Shown: positions 25,401 through 34,929, counted from the stretch's first letter. The stretch: 64,000 nucleotides of DNA from Bradyrhizobium sp. in8p8 (GCF_000426845.1 NZ_AUGD01000013.1:1-64000); one strand, 5' to 3'. Notes: generated by a model from the sequence alone, not told the origin. Made by a program: numbers and translations.

Positions 25401-25600
25401 AAGGGGCTCCGGACAGCAAAAAACGCGCGCGGGAAATGAGCGTAAAGAATGGGTAAATCATCATGGTTAACCCATCGTAAAGGCAGTTCCGGGGGATCTC
25501 TCGGCAAAGCGCAAGAGTCGGCAGACGGCGAACCACCGGCCAAAGACCAGTCCACAGCAGACAGTCGGGAGCATCCGACGATTTTGAGCCCAGCCGGAAG

Positions 25601-25840
25601 CTACCTGGGTCGGCAGCCCTGACGGCAAACTTGCGCCTGGCTGTCGCAGGACGCGGCGCAAGGAGCGCCGAGGGTCGTGGGGCAAACCCGCTTGCACGCC
25701 GCATTCTGATTGTCGCAATTTGCAATGCAAGCTTGGGTGCTGGCATCGGCAACCCGAAGCTTTGCGCGACTGAAATCTTCCGTCGATGCCTGCGCGAATT
25801 GAGACAATGAGAGTCCGATGATTAGGGCCACAACAACTCT
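25601..25840 (-). CDS. Small exported Cys-rich protein
   Basis: A GTG at 25840 with GAGGAGG five bases upstream is a much better start than the ATG at 25882. The 79-residue product has a signal peptide (VVVALIIGLSLSQFAQA) and eight Cys in the mature part in the pattern CIANC, CKRVC, CAASC, CRQGC, that is four CX3C pairs. This spacing is that of helical-hairpin disulphide proteins. Function is unknown; it sits between the T2SS and the H-NS gene and could be a secreted substrate. Confidence 0.6.
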   Translation of the reverse strand, partial: RVVVALIIGLSLSQFAQASTEDFSRAKLRVADASTQACIANCDNQNAACKRVCPTTLGAPCAASCDSQAQVCRQGCRPR

Positions 25841-25904
25841 CACAGCAGCCTCCTCGAATGCAGCATCAACAATGTCCGCCATGGCTGGCGATAGAGGAGC
25901 CGAT

Positions 25905-26234
25905 CTAGCCCCTCGAAATCAGGAAGTCATCTATCGAACGCCCGGTTCGAAGCGCCGCGGTGAGCCACTTCGGCTGCTTCCCGCGGCCGGACCAGGTCTC
26001 GTAGGGAGCGTTTATATTGCGATATTTCGGGTGAACCTGAGGATAGGGCCGTCGCTTGCGCTCGGCGGGAACGGTGGGCGCGTTGGCGGCCTCGTTCTCA
26101 CGGCGAAGCTGCGCCAGTCGTCTCTCCAGCGCCCGCTTCTCGGCGTTCAACCGCACCGATAATAGCTGATTGAGTTCCTCATGTAGTTGCCAGAGCTCAT
26201 CCAGCGACAAGATTTCCAGGTTTAGCTTTTTCAT
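25905..26234 (-). CDS. H-NS-family nucleoid protein
   Basis: The 109-residue product from ATG 26234 has an N-terminal coiled-coil dimerisation part (EILSLDELWQLHEELNQLLS) and the C-terminal DNA-binding domain: HPKYRNINAPYETWSGRGKQ followed by PKWLTAALRTG, the H-NS/StpA signature. A much longer upstream frame exists, but length and AGAGCGG ribosome site support 26234. H-NS proteins silence AT-rich, often horizontally acquired, genes. It lies between the T2SS and the exopolysaccharide genes and could regulate either. Confidence 0.88.
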   Translation of the reverse strand: MKKLNLEILSLDELWQLHEELNQLLSVRLNAEKRALERRLAQLRRENEAANAPTVPAERKRRPYPQVHPKYRNINAPYETWSGRGKQPKWLTAALRTGRSIDDFLISRG

Positions 26235-26454
26235 CCGCTCTTCACAGTGTTGCAGCTTGGGCTGCATCATGATTCGATTTATTCTATAATGTTCCAATTC
26301 CCTAAATTCTTCCAAGTACGTTTTTTTGTCGCACGCGCGCCTACTGGCACCGCGCACCGCCTCGGTCAAGTATTTAATAATAAAAAGCTTTTCCTCGAGA
26401 GGCCATCGCGCGCGACTGCAACCTATTGGCGGCAAATGGCCGCCACATCGCGCG

Positions 26455-27918
26455 CTAATAGGCATTCCGTTTTCGAGCGACCTCGAAAATCGTCTTAATC
26501 AAAATCTGGACGTCAAGCCAGAGGCTCCAATTGTTGACGTACCAAAGATCCAATTTCACACGTTCGGCGATATGTTCCACCGTTGGTGTAGCGCCGCGCG
26601 AACCGTTGCACTGCGCCCATCCGGTGAGACCCGGCTTTACATGATGACGGAAGGCGTAGTCTTCAAGGATTTTTTCGAAATAGCTGTCATGAGCAAGGGC
26701 GTGGGGCCGTGGCCCGATCAACGACATCTCGCCGCGCAGAACATTGAGCAGTTGAGGCAATTCGTCAATGCTCGTGGCGCGAAGGAATCGCCCAATCGAA
26801 GTGACGCGCGGATCCTCCCGCGTCGCTTGAACCACGACTGGTCCGTCTTCCTGCACTCTCATGGTGCGGAATTTCAGCATAACGAATTCTTTGCCGTTGA
26901 AGCCTTTCCGGCGCTGGCGGAAAATAACGGGACCGCTGCTATCCAGCTTGATTGCCACAGCCGTGAGAACAAAGATCGGGAGCAGTGCAAATAAGGCCGG
27001 TCCAGCCACCAAGATGTCCATGGCACGCTTGACCACCCGCTCAATCGCGCTCAGCGGAGCGCGCTGAATTTCGATAGCAAGCACCCGTTGCCGCGCCGAC
27101 GACACGAAATTGGACAGGGATCGGACATGCCGATCGGGCAGCAGCCGCGACGAAACGGGTAAGTTCTTGACCTTGTCGCGGGCGAACTCTATGCGTGCAT
27201 CGTCGTTCCACGGCAGCACGAGGAGCACCTCCCGGCAGTTATTCCGCCGAACGAATGCCCCCAGCTGGTCGAACACGGCCTCGTCGGCAGCCGATCGGTG
27301 CTCGGAATCAATCTCACTGCTCAGCCGAAATTCCTTGACGTCCGTTGCCCCAAATAGCGCGAGGCGATCCCGCGGAGCGAGAGCGACGAGTTCGTTGCGA
27401 TCCCCGACAAGGACCGCATCTCTGCGTCTAATTCCGCCTCGGTCGACAGCGGATGCCAAATGGGTCTTAGTGGCCTTGCGGACAGCAAGGAGACCGATTG
27501 GGGTCACGAGGTAAAAAGCGAAAAACGCGCCGCGCGAATAATCACCGCCGATCTTAAGAAGAAATGCAAAGAACGCCAGCAGGACCCCGGTGCTAAACCA
27601 ACAGACAAGAATCCCGGTGATCTCGACCCCTGGCTTAGCGCTGTCCGGCAGGTCGTAATAACCCATCCCGCTCATGCGCAGGATGTGTATAAAGGCAGCC
27701 ATTAGGCCTACCGCGCAACACGGCAACAAGTTCGGTACGGGACTGCCCGCGACCAGATGATAGACCAGTCCGCCACCTATGCTAGCCAAAATGATGACGA
27801 GAGCATCGGAAGTAGAGAGCACATAGGGAATGAGGTCGGACGACCAAAATGTTCCCCGTTCGCCTTGCGTCTGGCCGACTTGACGCGCTTTCTCGCGGAT
27901 ATCCGACCCAATCGACAT
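26455..27918 (-). CDS. Polyprenyl glycosyl-1-phosphate transferase (EPS)
   Basis: The 487-residue membrane enzyme starts exopolysaccharide repeat assembly by moving a sugar-1-phosphate onto undecaprenyl phosphate. It has four N-terminal membrane helices, a cytoplasmic Rossmann-like part, and a C-terminal bacterial sugar transferase domain: VKRAMDILVAGPALFALLPI, KFRTMRVQEDG, RATSIDELPQLLNVLRGEMS and LIGPRPHA, ending KPGLTGWAQCNGSRG. The WcaJ/WbaP type is clear; the sugar cannot be fixed. It is divergent from the plus-strand EPS genes across a gap of about 570 bases. Confidence 0.92.
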   Translation of the reverse strand: MSIGSDIREKARQVGQTQGERGTFWSSDLIPYVLSTSDALVIILASIGGGLVYHLVAGSPVPNLLPCCAVGLMAAFIHILRMSGMGYYDLPDSAKPGVEITGILVCWFSTGVLLAFFAFLLKIGGDYSRGAFFAFYLVTPIGLLAVRKATKTHLASAVDRGGIRRRDAVLVGDRNELVALAPRDRLALFGATDVKEFRLSSEIDSEHRSAADEAVFDQLGAFVRRNNCREVLLVLPWNDDARIEFARDKVKNLPVSSRLLPDRHVRSLSNFVSSARQRVLAIEIQRAPLSAIERVVKRAMDILVAGPALFALLPIFVLTAVAIKLDSSGPVIFRQRRKGFNGKEFVMLKFRTMRVQEDGPVVVQATREDPRVTSIGRFLRATSIDELPQLLNVLRGEMSLIGPRPHALAHDSYFEKILEDYAFRHHVKPGLTGWAQCNGSRGATPTVEHIAERVKLDLWYVNNWSLWLDVQILIKTIFEVARKRNAY

Positions 27919-28486
27919 CAAATTTCACCAAATTTCTGACGGCAATTTAATCGTGCGATCAATCACACATGGCCTCTGCAAACCAGAGTAACCTTTCGTT
28001 AGTCATTTTAAACCTATGCCGGTCCAATGTGCGGCGCAACAGGATTTGTAAGTCCCTGGTCGCGGCTCGTGGGACACGGTTAAATGGCTTCCAACGCCGC
28101 ACCGCGGCCGTCCGCGATCAGGCTTCCAAACACTACGATTTCGGCAACGTCATTGTGACCCGGCAGACCTTGATCAGCCCCGTACTGGCTAGCGCGTGGG
28201 CGGCCGGCTCGGGACGCAGCTGCCAGACCGTCAGAGCAGGGACAATGCCCTTACTCTGTCAGGTAACTCAGTGCTCCGGGTGAGAGGCTCGCCTGTCTGC
28301 CTGGTTCTCAACAGCCAACGTGCAACCCATCAACCTCGATTGGCTTCAGTCAACCCTCGGCGGCTTTGACCGTCCGATCGGGATGGGTAATCCCAAGCTC
28401 GGTTGCCATTGGCAATTGCTCCTTCCATTGCGAGCGGATTATAGTCCGCCGGAACCCGTTTGCGCTCGAGTCGGGAGATAATTCAG
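27919..28486. other. Long divergent intergenic region, no gene seen
   Basis: This separates the glycosyl transferase gene from the cyclase-like gene and must hold both promoters. The first 100 bases are AT-rich (TTTCTGACGGCAATTTAATC). A 104-codon frame from 27969 is judged spurious by composition. The GTG at 28487 is preceded by GGGAG. Confidence 0.45.
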
Positions 28487-29512
28487 GTGGTCTATCGGGA
28501 AGCCCCGAAATCGTTCCTCGTCAGCTTTCTCTTCACTGCGAGGCGATTACTCGGGATCGCGACATTTGCTCTTGTGCTTGCCCTGCTTGCCCCGAAGCTT
28601 TTTCTCTTTTTCGATAACCCGAAGGGCGCCAGCTTCTCTTCTGCGCTGCTGGAGACGCGTGATGTTATTCTCCACAAGTCGGCACCGCTCCTTCATCGCT
28701 ACATACCCACGAATATAGCCGGGGCTGATCGTTCTGATTGGATTCTGATTGCCCTCGCAGTACTCACCACTTTCCTGGTTGGATCGCTAGCCCAGAGCTG
28801 CCAGCAATCTCTCAACCGTCGCGTGCTCAGAGCCTCCGCGCAGGAGTGGCGCAAGAACGAGGGAGTCAAACCCGGCTCGGCCCTCGACAAGGAGCTGGAA
28901 AGTACACTGAGGGTGGCTGAGAGCGGCAACGCGGTGAATCGACAGGACCTCCTGCGTGTGTTCGCTGAAACCAAGAAAAAGCTCGATTCGTTCGGACGAG
29001 AAGTTGCATTTCTGGCGGTTGACGTCGTTGGATCGGCTCAGATGAAGAACGGCGAGGATCCAGCCTCAGTGCAGTATGACTTTGCCGAGTACCGAAAACT
29101 TGTAGAGCGCATCTTTCGGGCGCGCGGCGTCTTGAAGACGGCCTGGACACCCGACGGTGTCATGGCCTGCTTCGCTCATGTCGAAGATGCCTGCCAGGCT
29201 GGCAAAGATGTGATCAAGAGCCTCAAGACGTTCAACCGCGACGTTAAGATTTCAAAGGCCGACTTCTCGGTGCGCTGCGGCGTCAATGCTGGCCTCGTCT
29301 ATTTTGACGATGCGACACCCCTGGAGACCATTTCCGATCGGGTTATCGATGTTGCTGGCCATATGCAAAAGCACGCCGAGCCCAACACCGTCCTCATTGC
29401 GAGAAAAGTCATCGAACCGCTGCGCCAGCTCGAAGAATTCACGCATACGAGCCAGATTATAGACGGCTATGAGGCCAGTGTATGGCGCGATCCCGAAACC
29501 TCTTCGCGCTGA
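28487..29512 (+). CDS. Membrane protein with degenerate class III cyclase domain
   Basis: The 341-residue product starts with GTG at 28487. Two membrane helices (LLGIATFALVLALLAPKLFL and DWILIALAVLTTFLVGSLA) flank a short outside loop, followed by a linker helix and a class III nucleotide cyclase domain. The first metal Asp (FLAVDVVGSAQM), base-selecting Lys and second Asp (LKTAWTPDGVMACF) are kept. The transition-state Asn and Arg of the usual VNxAxRLE motif are replaced (VIDVAGHMQ), so activity is doubtful. It precedes wecB by 259 bases and may be a nucleotide sensor for the EPS genes, which is inference. Confidence 0.75.
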   Translation: MVYREAPKSFLVSFLFTARRLLGIATFALVLALLAPKLFLFFDNPKGASFSSALLETRDVILHKSAPLLHRYIPTNIAGADRSDWILIALAVLTTFLVGSLAQSCQQSLNRRVLRASAQEWRKNEGVKPGSALDKELESTLRVAESGNAVNRQDLLRVFAETKKKLDSFGREVAFLAVDVVGSAQMKNGEDPASVQYDFAEYRKLVERIFRARGVLKTAWTPDGVMACFAHVEDACQAGKDVIKSLKTFNRDVKISKADFSVRCGVNAGLVYFDDATPLETISDRVIDVAGHMQKHAEPNTVLIARKVIEPLRQLEEFTHTSQIIDGYEASVWRDPETSSR

Positions 29513-29771
29513 GCTCGGCGCTCTATGGCAAGCGCGCCATTCCCTCCGCCGCATCCTTAGGCGGGCTCGGCTTCGTTCGAGCGAAAACCGGTCTCTCGCG
29601 ACCAACATTTACCCTGTATTGTCAATGCTTTGGATTTTGTACAGGATAACGGAAACATCATTTGTCTGGCAGCAGGGCTCCGTCTAGGCTGCATTGCTGA
29701 TTACCAACAAGTTAGTTTGGCCTTTGCGCGGCACGCCGACCGCACTGGCGCGTCGATTTAGGGCTTCGGAC

Positions 29772-30956
29772 ATGCATCACCCTCATCGCGACGAGTTCTC
29801 GCGTTCTATTCCTATTCGAGCTTTTCTCATCGTCATCGGGACCCGTCCGGAAGTCATCAAGCTCGCCCCGCTCGTCCGGCGCCTCCGTGGTACCGGCTGG
29901 GCGAGCGTCAAGATCGTGACGAGTGGTCAACAGAGCGATCTTCTTGATCAGACACTGGTCGAACTCGGCCTTGCAGCGGACATCGCCATCCGGCATCGCG
30001 GGGCGCCTCATGGCCCCGCGCAGACCGCAAGCCGTCTTCTCGGCAGGCTGGACCGCATTCTCGAAAATGAACGGCCGGATTGCGTCATCGCGCAGGGCGA
30101 CACGACCACGGCATACGCGGCCTCAGTTGCCGCATTTTACCGGAAGATCCCATTCGTTCACATCGAAGCCGGCCTGCGAACGCCAGAACTCGATGCACCC
30201 TTCCCCGAAGAATTTCATCGTCGGGCCATCGCCGTTTCAACCGCTCTCCATTTTGCCCCGACGACAGCCGCGGCTCAAAACCTGATCCGCGAAAACGTGC
30301 CGAAAGACAAAGTCTTTGTGTCTGGCAATACGGTCATTGACTCGTTGCTGGAAATTGCCGCCACAAAGCTCCCCCCTCCGCCGGAATTTCAGGCGCGGCG
30401 CACTATTCTGTTGACTGCACACCGCAGGGAGAATTTCGGCGCGAGGTTGCGTGACGCTCTCACCGCGGTGAGAGCTTTTGTCGATCTCACGCCGGACGTT
30501 GGCGTCTACTTCCCCGTCCACCCCAATCCGAACGCTCGCGAGGCGGCCGAGGTCCTCACCGGGCATCCGAGAATCCATCTCGTGGAGCCCCTGAACTATC
30601 GCGCCATGGTCGCAGCGATTCAGAATGCCTGGTGCGTGGTGACGGACAGCGGGGGATTGCAGGAAGAGGCTCCGGCGCTGGCCAAACCGGTCCTTGTCCT
30701 CCGGGATGTAACCGAGCGCCCGGAGGCAGTCGCGTCCGGCGTTGTGAAGCTTGTGGGAACCTCCCGTGAGGCCGTCTTCAAGTCGCTTTACGAGCTTCAC
30801 AAAACGCCGGCAGAATACGCGAGGATGGCGCGCCCTGTTTTTCCTTACGGCGACGGGCACGCCAGCCGCCGAATCGTGGATGTCCTCTACCGCCATTTTG
30901 TGACCGACCGAGACTCGAACCCAGCAATGATCGCTCCACTTCAGCATGCATCCTGA
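29772..30956 (+). CDS. wecB: UDP-N-acetylglucosamine 2-epimerase
   Basis: The enzyme makes UDP-ManNAc from UDP-GlcNAc. ATG 29772 gives 394 residues, close to the family length; a TTG at 29694 was rejected. Motifs are VIGTRPEVIKLAPLVRRL, IAQGDTTTAYAASVAAFY, FVHIEAGLRT, TAHRRENFG, PVHPNPNARE, VTDSGGLQEEAPALAKPVLV and RDVTERPEA. All active-site blocks are intact. It ends 3 bases before the NfrB-like glycosyltransferase start, so the two are one operon, which suggests UDP-ManNAc is the donor for that enzyme. Confidence 0.93.
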   Translation: MHHPHRDEFSRSIPIRAFLIVIGTRPEVIKLAPLVRRLRGTGWASVKIVTSGQQSDLLDQTLVELGLAADIAIRHRGAPHGPAQTASRLLGRLDRILENERPDCVIAQGDTTTAYAASVAAFYRKIPFVHIEAGLRTPELDAPFPEEFHRRAIAVSTALHFAPTTAAAQNLIRENVPKDKVFVSGNTVIDSLLEIAATKLPPPPEFQARRTILLTAHRRENFGARLRDALTAVRAFVDLTPDVGVYFPVHPNPNAREAAEVLTGHPRIHLVEPLNYRAMVAAIQNAWCVVTDSGGLQEEAPALAKPVLVLRDVTERPEAVASGVVKLVGTSREAVFKSLYELHKTPAEYARMARPVFPYGDGHASRRIVDVLYRHFVTDRDSNPAMIAPLQHAS

Positions 30957-30959
30957 CCA

Positions 30960-32453
30960 ATGGCCAATCTGACCGCCTACCTTCCCGGCTATCTTTACTC
31001 GGTTGAGATTATGATGCTTGTTGCAGGCGTCATCATTGCCGTATCCAGCTTCGACGATCTCGTGGTCGATATCCTGTACTGGACCGGCAGATTGTTCGGC
31101 ACGGCAAGAACCAGAGACCTGCCGGACGTCGAAATTCTGGAGCAGCTGCCGGAGCGGCCAATTGCGATCATGATTCCGTGCTGGAAGGAGCACGACGTGA
31201 TCTTCTCGATGTTGTCTTCAAACTCTCGGCTCCTTCGCTATCGACAGGCCCACTATTTCGTCGGCGTCTATCTCAACGATCCCCAGACCCAGGACGAAAT
31301 ACGAAAAGCGCAAGGCTTGTATCCGAACATACATATGGTCTTGGTGCCTCGTGACGGACCGACCAGTAAGGCTGACTGCCTGAACCAGATCGTCTCGGAC
31401 ATTTTCACGTTCGAAGCGGAGCAATCAATTCGCTTTGCGGGCGTCGTCATGCACGATTCCGAGGATCTTATTCATCCGCTCGAACTGAAGCTCTTCAACC
31501 AACTCGTCGAACTCTACGACTTCGTTCAGCTGCCGGTCTATTCATTCTCGCGTCCCATTCTGTCTCTGATCGGCGGAATCTACATGGATGAGTTCGCGGA
31601 GATGCACACAAAGGATCTCGAGGTCCGCCAACGCATCTCCGGCGTCATTCCTTGCGCTGGGGTCTCCGCCTGCTTCAGCCGTGAAGCGATGCTTCATCTC
31701 GTTGACCAGAACCATGGCGAAGCGTTCCGCGTTGCATCCTTCACCGAAGACTACGACATCGCCTTTCGCGTGTCCGAGCTTGGCTTCAAGTCCGCCTTCA
31801 TTGCCTATCCCGCGAAGTACGCCATCGACATTGACATCGACACAGGCAATCCGGGTGTCCTCCACCGGACTCTTCCGATCGCGACACGCGAGTTCTTTCC
31901 TTCCGGACTGGAGGCCGCCTATCGGCAGCGTGCACGATGGCTGCTTGGAATTGTCTTTCAGGGAACTGAAGAGATCGGATGGAAGGGGAAGCTCGGTACG
32001 AAGTACTTTCTCGCCCGCGACCGAAAAGGCGTCATTACCAGTCCAGCCATCATGCTCGCTTATTTTTCAATGGCAAATCTCGTTTTGTTTGAGGTGCTCC
32101 GCTCCTATCTCGATCCCACCATGACACTGTCTTACACCCTGTTGTCTTCTGATTGGACAAGAACACTGTTCTGGTGGACTTTCGGATTTCTCGTCTGGCG
32201 CCTGCTAAATCGAATGATCTTTACAGGCATGATCTACAACATGCGCCACGCATTCATGTCGGCGCCGCGGCTCATTGTCGGAAACTTCGTGAATTTTTTC
32301 GCTACTTGGCGAGCCGTTCGTATCTATGTGGGCCACCGCATTTCCGGGAAGCCACTCGTGTGGGATAAGACGTCGCACTCTTATCCCGTTCAGATTGGCG
32401 AGTTGGAGCTTCCTAGTGAGAGTGCTCAAGTGTCCGGCGCGAGTGTATCCTAG
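30960..32453 (+). CDS. NfrB-like processive family 2 glycosyltransferase
   Basis: The 497-residue inner-membrane enzyme has an N-terminal membrane helix (EIMMLVAGVIIAVSSF), a GT2 catalytic domain, and three or more C-terminal helices. Catalytic blocks are IMIPCWKEHDVI, DGPTSKADCLNQI, the metal site MHDSEDLIHPLELK, the TED-like FTEDYDIAFRVSELG and QRARWLLGIVFQG (QxxRW, marking a processive polymerase). The sequence pattern is that of NfrB, the E. coli enzyme of the phage N4 receptor glycan. E. coli NfrB is about 745 residues with a C-terminal c-di-GMP-binding MshEN domain; here that part is absent. Partner wecB lies directly upstream. Confidence 0.85.
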   Translation: MANLTAYLPGYLYSVEIMMLVAGVIIAVSSFDDLVVDILYWTGRLFGTARTRDLPDVEILEQLPERPIAIMIPCWKEHDVIFSMLSSNSRLLRYRQAHYFVGVYLNDPQTQDEIRKAQGLYPNIHMVLVPRDGPTSKADCLNQIVSDIFTFEAEQSIRFAGVVMHDSEDLIHPLELKLFNQLVELYDFVQLPVYSFSRPILSLIGGIYMDEFAEMHTKDLEVRQRISGVIPCAGVSACFSREAMLHLVDQNHGEAFRVASFTEDYDIAFRVSELGFKSAFIAYPAKYAIDIDIDTGNPGVLHRTLPIATREFFPSGLEAAYRQRARWLLGIVFQGTEEIGWKGKLGTKYFLARDRKGVITSPAIMLAYFSMANLVLFEVLRSYLDPTMTLSYTLLSSDWTRTLFWWTFGFLVWRLLNRMIFTGMIYNMRHAFMSAPRLIVGNFVNFFATWRAVRIYVGHRISGKPLVWDKTSHSYPVQIGELELPSESAQVSGASVS

Positions 32454-32788
32454 CTATATCGGACAAGAGGACCGCCGGCCGGAAGTGCGCGCGGGTAGCT
32501 CCGCTCGCGAGGTCCGAGGACAAGCCGCCAAATAGAGCGCAAGGCAATCATGCCGACGCAGAGCCCGATCGCTGCGAGCTGCAGCTCAGGGTGAAGCACT
32601 ACTGCGACGAGCACGGCCCAACCTAGCGCGATTGCGCACATGTCAGCGAACTGCGGGCAACGGGGACTAGTGGTCGGAGCGACCAGCCCCTGATCAAGCG
32701 CCGAGGCAATCGCCGCAAGCCCATCGACGGCATCCCGTGCGGGGGGGGCGGCGAACTCGGTCGAAAATCTATAGCTCGAAGTAGACAT
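32450..32788 (-). CDS. Small two-helix membrane protein
   Basis: The 112-residue product from ATG 32788 (GGGGG upstream) has a polar N-terminus and two adjoining hydrophobic helices (MCAIALGWAVLVAVVLHPEL and LAAIGLCVGMIALRSIW), then a short basic tail. It is convergent with the glycosyltransferase, overlapping its stop by 4 bases. No family is recognised. Confidence 0.55.
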   Translation of the reverse strand: MSTSSYRFSTEFAAPPARDAVDGLAAIASALDQGLVAPTTSPRCPQFADMCAIALGWAVLVAVVLHPELQLAAIGLCVGMIALRSIWRLVLGPRERSYPRALPAGGPLVRYS

Positions 32789-33498
32789 TAACACCCCCGT
32801 CGTCAGCCTCTGGCGGGCTACATTGGGGCTTTTGACATCTGAGCTCTTTCGTGCGGCTCAAACCAAACAATCGAGTTTTAACGACCTCAAGGATTTCGCG
32901 CCGGGGTCAAACGCTTCCGCCGGAAGGGATAACCATTGCCTAACGCCGCACCTCCATTCCGACTCGTCCGGAGAATACTAAGATCAATAAATGCCGAACC
33001 CGCTGGCGCGTTCCGCGGGTATGTTCAATTTTTCACAACTTCGTTCAACAGCGTGAAGGAACTGCTCTCCAGGCACGTCACCTCTTCGAGGTAAGGGGCC
33101 AATGACTTGGCCTGCGCTCTCAAGTTGCGCCTACATGGACTGCAACCAACGGCCCCAGCCAGTGCACCTATCTATGCTGCCTCACCTAACTTGCGCTGAC
33201 GCGAGAGTTCCATCGCTGCACCGTGCCTCGCTGTGTGGTACGAATGTCCCAGCATAATGACAGCAGCGCTTTGCAGTGCGCGGCCACGACCGTGTCTCAA
33301 AGATGTCGGTAGTGCGGCGCACGAGCTGATTGTGGCAAGAAAGCAAACGCGTTGCTCAATCCGGCATCACATGCGAGGCGGTTTGCGTTGCACGAAGGCC
33401 ACAAAGCTCCAAGTTTATTTCGATAAAACTCGATGAGAGTGACTTCGCGCGAGGATGATTGCTACGGTCGAGCGCAGTAAGCGACGCGTGAGGTCATA
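32789..33498. other. About 700 bases without a convincing gene
   Basis: Frames here are short with odd composition. A 67-codon frame at 33233 is rich in Arg, Cys and His and has no ribosome site. The region probably carries the regulatory DNA of the export gene at 33499, whose GTG start follows GAGG, and of the minus-strand gene at 32788. Confidence 0.45.
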
Positions 33499-34719
33499 GT
33501 GGTCACCGAGACAACAAAATCATCGATCCCGATCAGCATTCATTTCGCGGCCCTGATCTTGGTCCCTGTGATGACAACCGGCTGTGCGGGCTTCATTCCG
33601 ATGGACGCCCCTAACTCTGCTGCCGTTCACGAGAATGCTGCGATCGTGACGGAACCATCCGCGCCACTTCCCTACATTTTGATGCCGATCAACCCAGCCA
33701 TTCTCAATGCCTCAAACGCGATCACCAACGCGGCCGGCATGTCCTTCGCTTCAATACCGGGAGGACACTATCGTGAAGCACCTGTCAGCGTGGGCGATAT
33801 TCTGACTGTCACCGTGTTTGAGGCACAAGCGGGTGGCCTTTTCATTCCGGGCGAAGCCGGCGTCAGGGCTGGCAATTTTGTCGACATACCGCGGCAACAG
33901 GTCGATCAATCTGGCAGCATCAACATTCCCTATGCTGGCTCAATCAAGGTTGCAGGTCAGACCCCCCGCGCCGTGGGCAACATCATCCGCGAGCGGCTCA
34001 AGGAGCGCGCGATCGATCCGCAAGTCGTGGTCGCCGTTGCCGAGCAACGCGGCAATCAAGTCAGCGTCTTGGGAGAGGTCAACTCACCTTCTCGCTTCCC
34101 AATCGATCCGGGAGGGCTACATCTGCTTGCAGCCATCGCAAGGGCTGGCGGCCCCAAGTTCCCGGACTATGAGGTCACTGTAACTCTAAAGCGCAGGAAC
34201 CGGACCTACACGCAATACGTCTCGAGCGTTGTCCAGCGGCCTTCGGAAGACGTATTGCTGTCTCCGGGCGACGTCGTCTTCCTGACAAGGGTACCGCGAG
34301 TGTTTATGGCGTTTGGTTCCACCCCGACTCCAGGTTCGATCGGTGGCACCAACAACCGTCGTTTCACGTTTGAGAATGCCGAGATGTCGCTCGCGGAGGC
34401 CTTGGCCAAGGCTGGCGGTCTAGACGGTAGTCGCGCCAATTCAAGATCGGTCTTTCTTTACCGGTTTGAGCCTAAGCGGCTGTTGGAGAGCGTTGGCCTC
34501 GATGTGGCTGGATTTCCGACCGTACAGGTCCCTGCAGTGTACAAGTTCGATATGAGCAAGCCGGACGGCTGGTTCCAAGCAGATTCATTTAGAATGCGGG
34601 ACCATGACGTCATCTCTGTTGCCGAGTCCCCGTCGACTGAGTTCATCAAGCTCATGAATCCGTTGGATGCAGCGACGACCAACGCGGCCAATATAAACGC
34701 CATCGTGACCTCGAGGTAA
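33499..34719 (+). CDS. Wza-type polysaccharide export lipoprotein
   Basis: The 406-residue outer-membrane export protein starts with GTG at 33499. A signal peptide ends in lipobox MTTGC (Cys 29). The Poly_export domain follows (VSVGDILTVTVFEA, FVDIPRQQVDQSGSINIPYA, GSIKVAGQTPRAVGNIIRER), then SLBB-type repeats (VSVLGEVNSPSRFPI, LLAAIARAGG; and LAEALAKAGGLDGSRAN). It completes the set needed to move an exopolysaccharide across the envelope. No Wzc/ExoP-type chain-length kinase is visible nearby. Confidence 0.9.
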   Translation: MVTETTKSSIPISIHFAALILVPVMTTGCAGFIPMDAPNSAAVHENAAIVTEPSAPLPYILMPINPAILNASNAITNAAGMSFASIPGGHYREAPVSVGDILTVTVFEAQAGGLFIPGEAGVRAGNFVDIPRQQVDQSGSINIPYAGSIKVAGQTPRAVGNIIRERLKERAIDPQVVVAVAEQRGNQVSVLGEVNSPSRFPIDPGGLHLLAAIARAGGPKFPDYEVTVTLKRRNRTYTQYVSSVVQRPSEDVLLSPGDVVFLTRVPRVFMAFGSTPTPGSIGGTNNRRFTFENAEMSLAEALAKAGGLDGSRANSRSVFLYRFEPKRLLESVGLDVAGFPTVQVPAVYKFDMSKPDGWFQADSFRMRDHDVISVAESPSTEFIKLMNPLDAATTNAANINAIVTSR

Positions 34720-34738
34720 CGCGTGCACAAATTGAGTA

Positions 34739-34770
34739 CCGCGGCGGCTCTCCGAGGACGTGCGCCGCGG
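34739..34770 (+). terminator. Possible hairpin after the export gene
   Basis: An 8-bp inverted repeat (CCGCGGCG / CGCCGCGG) with a 16-base loop starts 20 bases after the stop codon. There is no T-tract, so it is a weak terminator candidate. Confidence 0.3.
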
Positions 34771-34929
34771 CTCAATCGATACAGTGGATGGAAATGCTGG
34801 TTGTCTAGGCATGTCTAACAATGGATCGCCGTCCCGAAGACGCGTTATGGAGAAGTTGAAGTATCGGCTTCAGCCAATGTTATCGCGTGCAACCTAGACT
34901 GATGGGGCTATTTCTGGAGTCCCTGAGTC

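Noticed and set aside
33233..33436. 67-codon frame before the export gene
   Set aside because: No ribosome site and an unlikely composition with many Arg, Cys and His.
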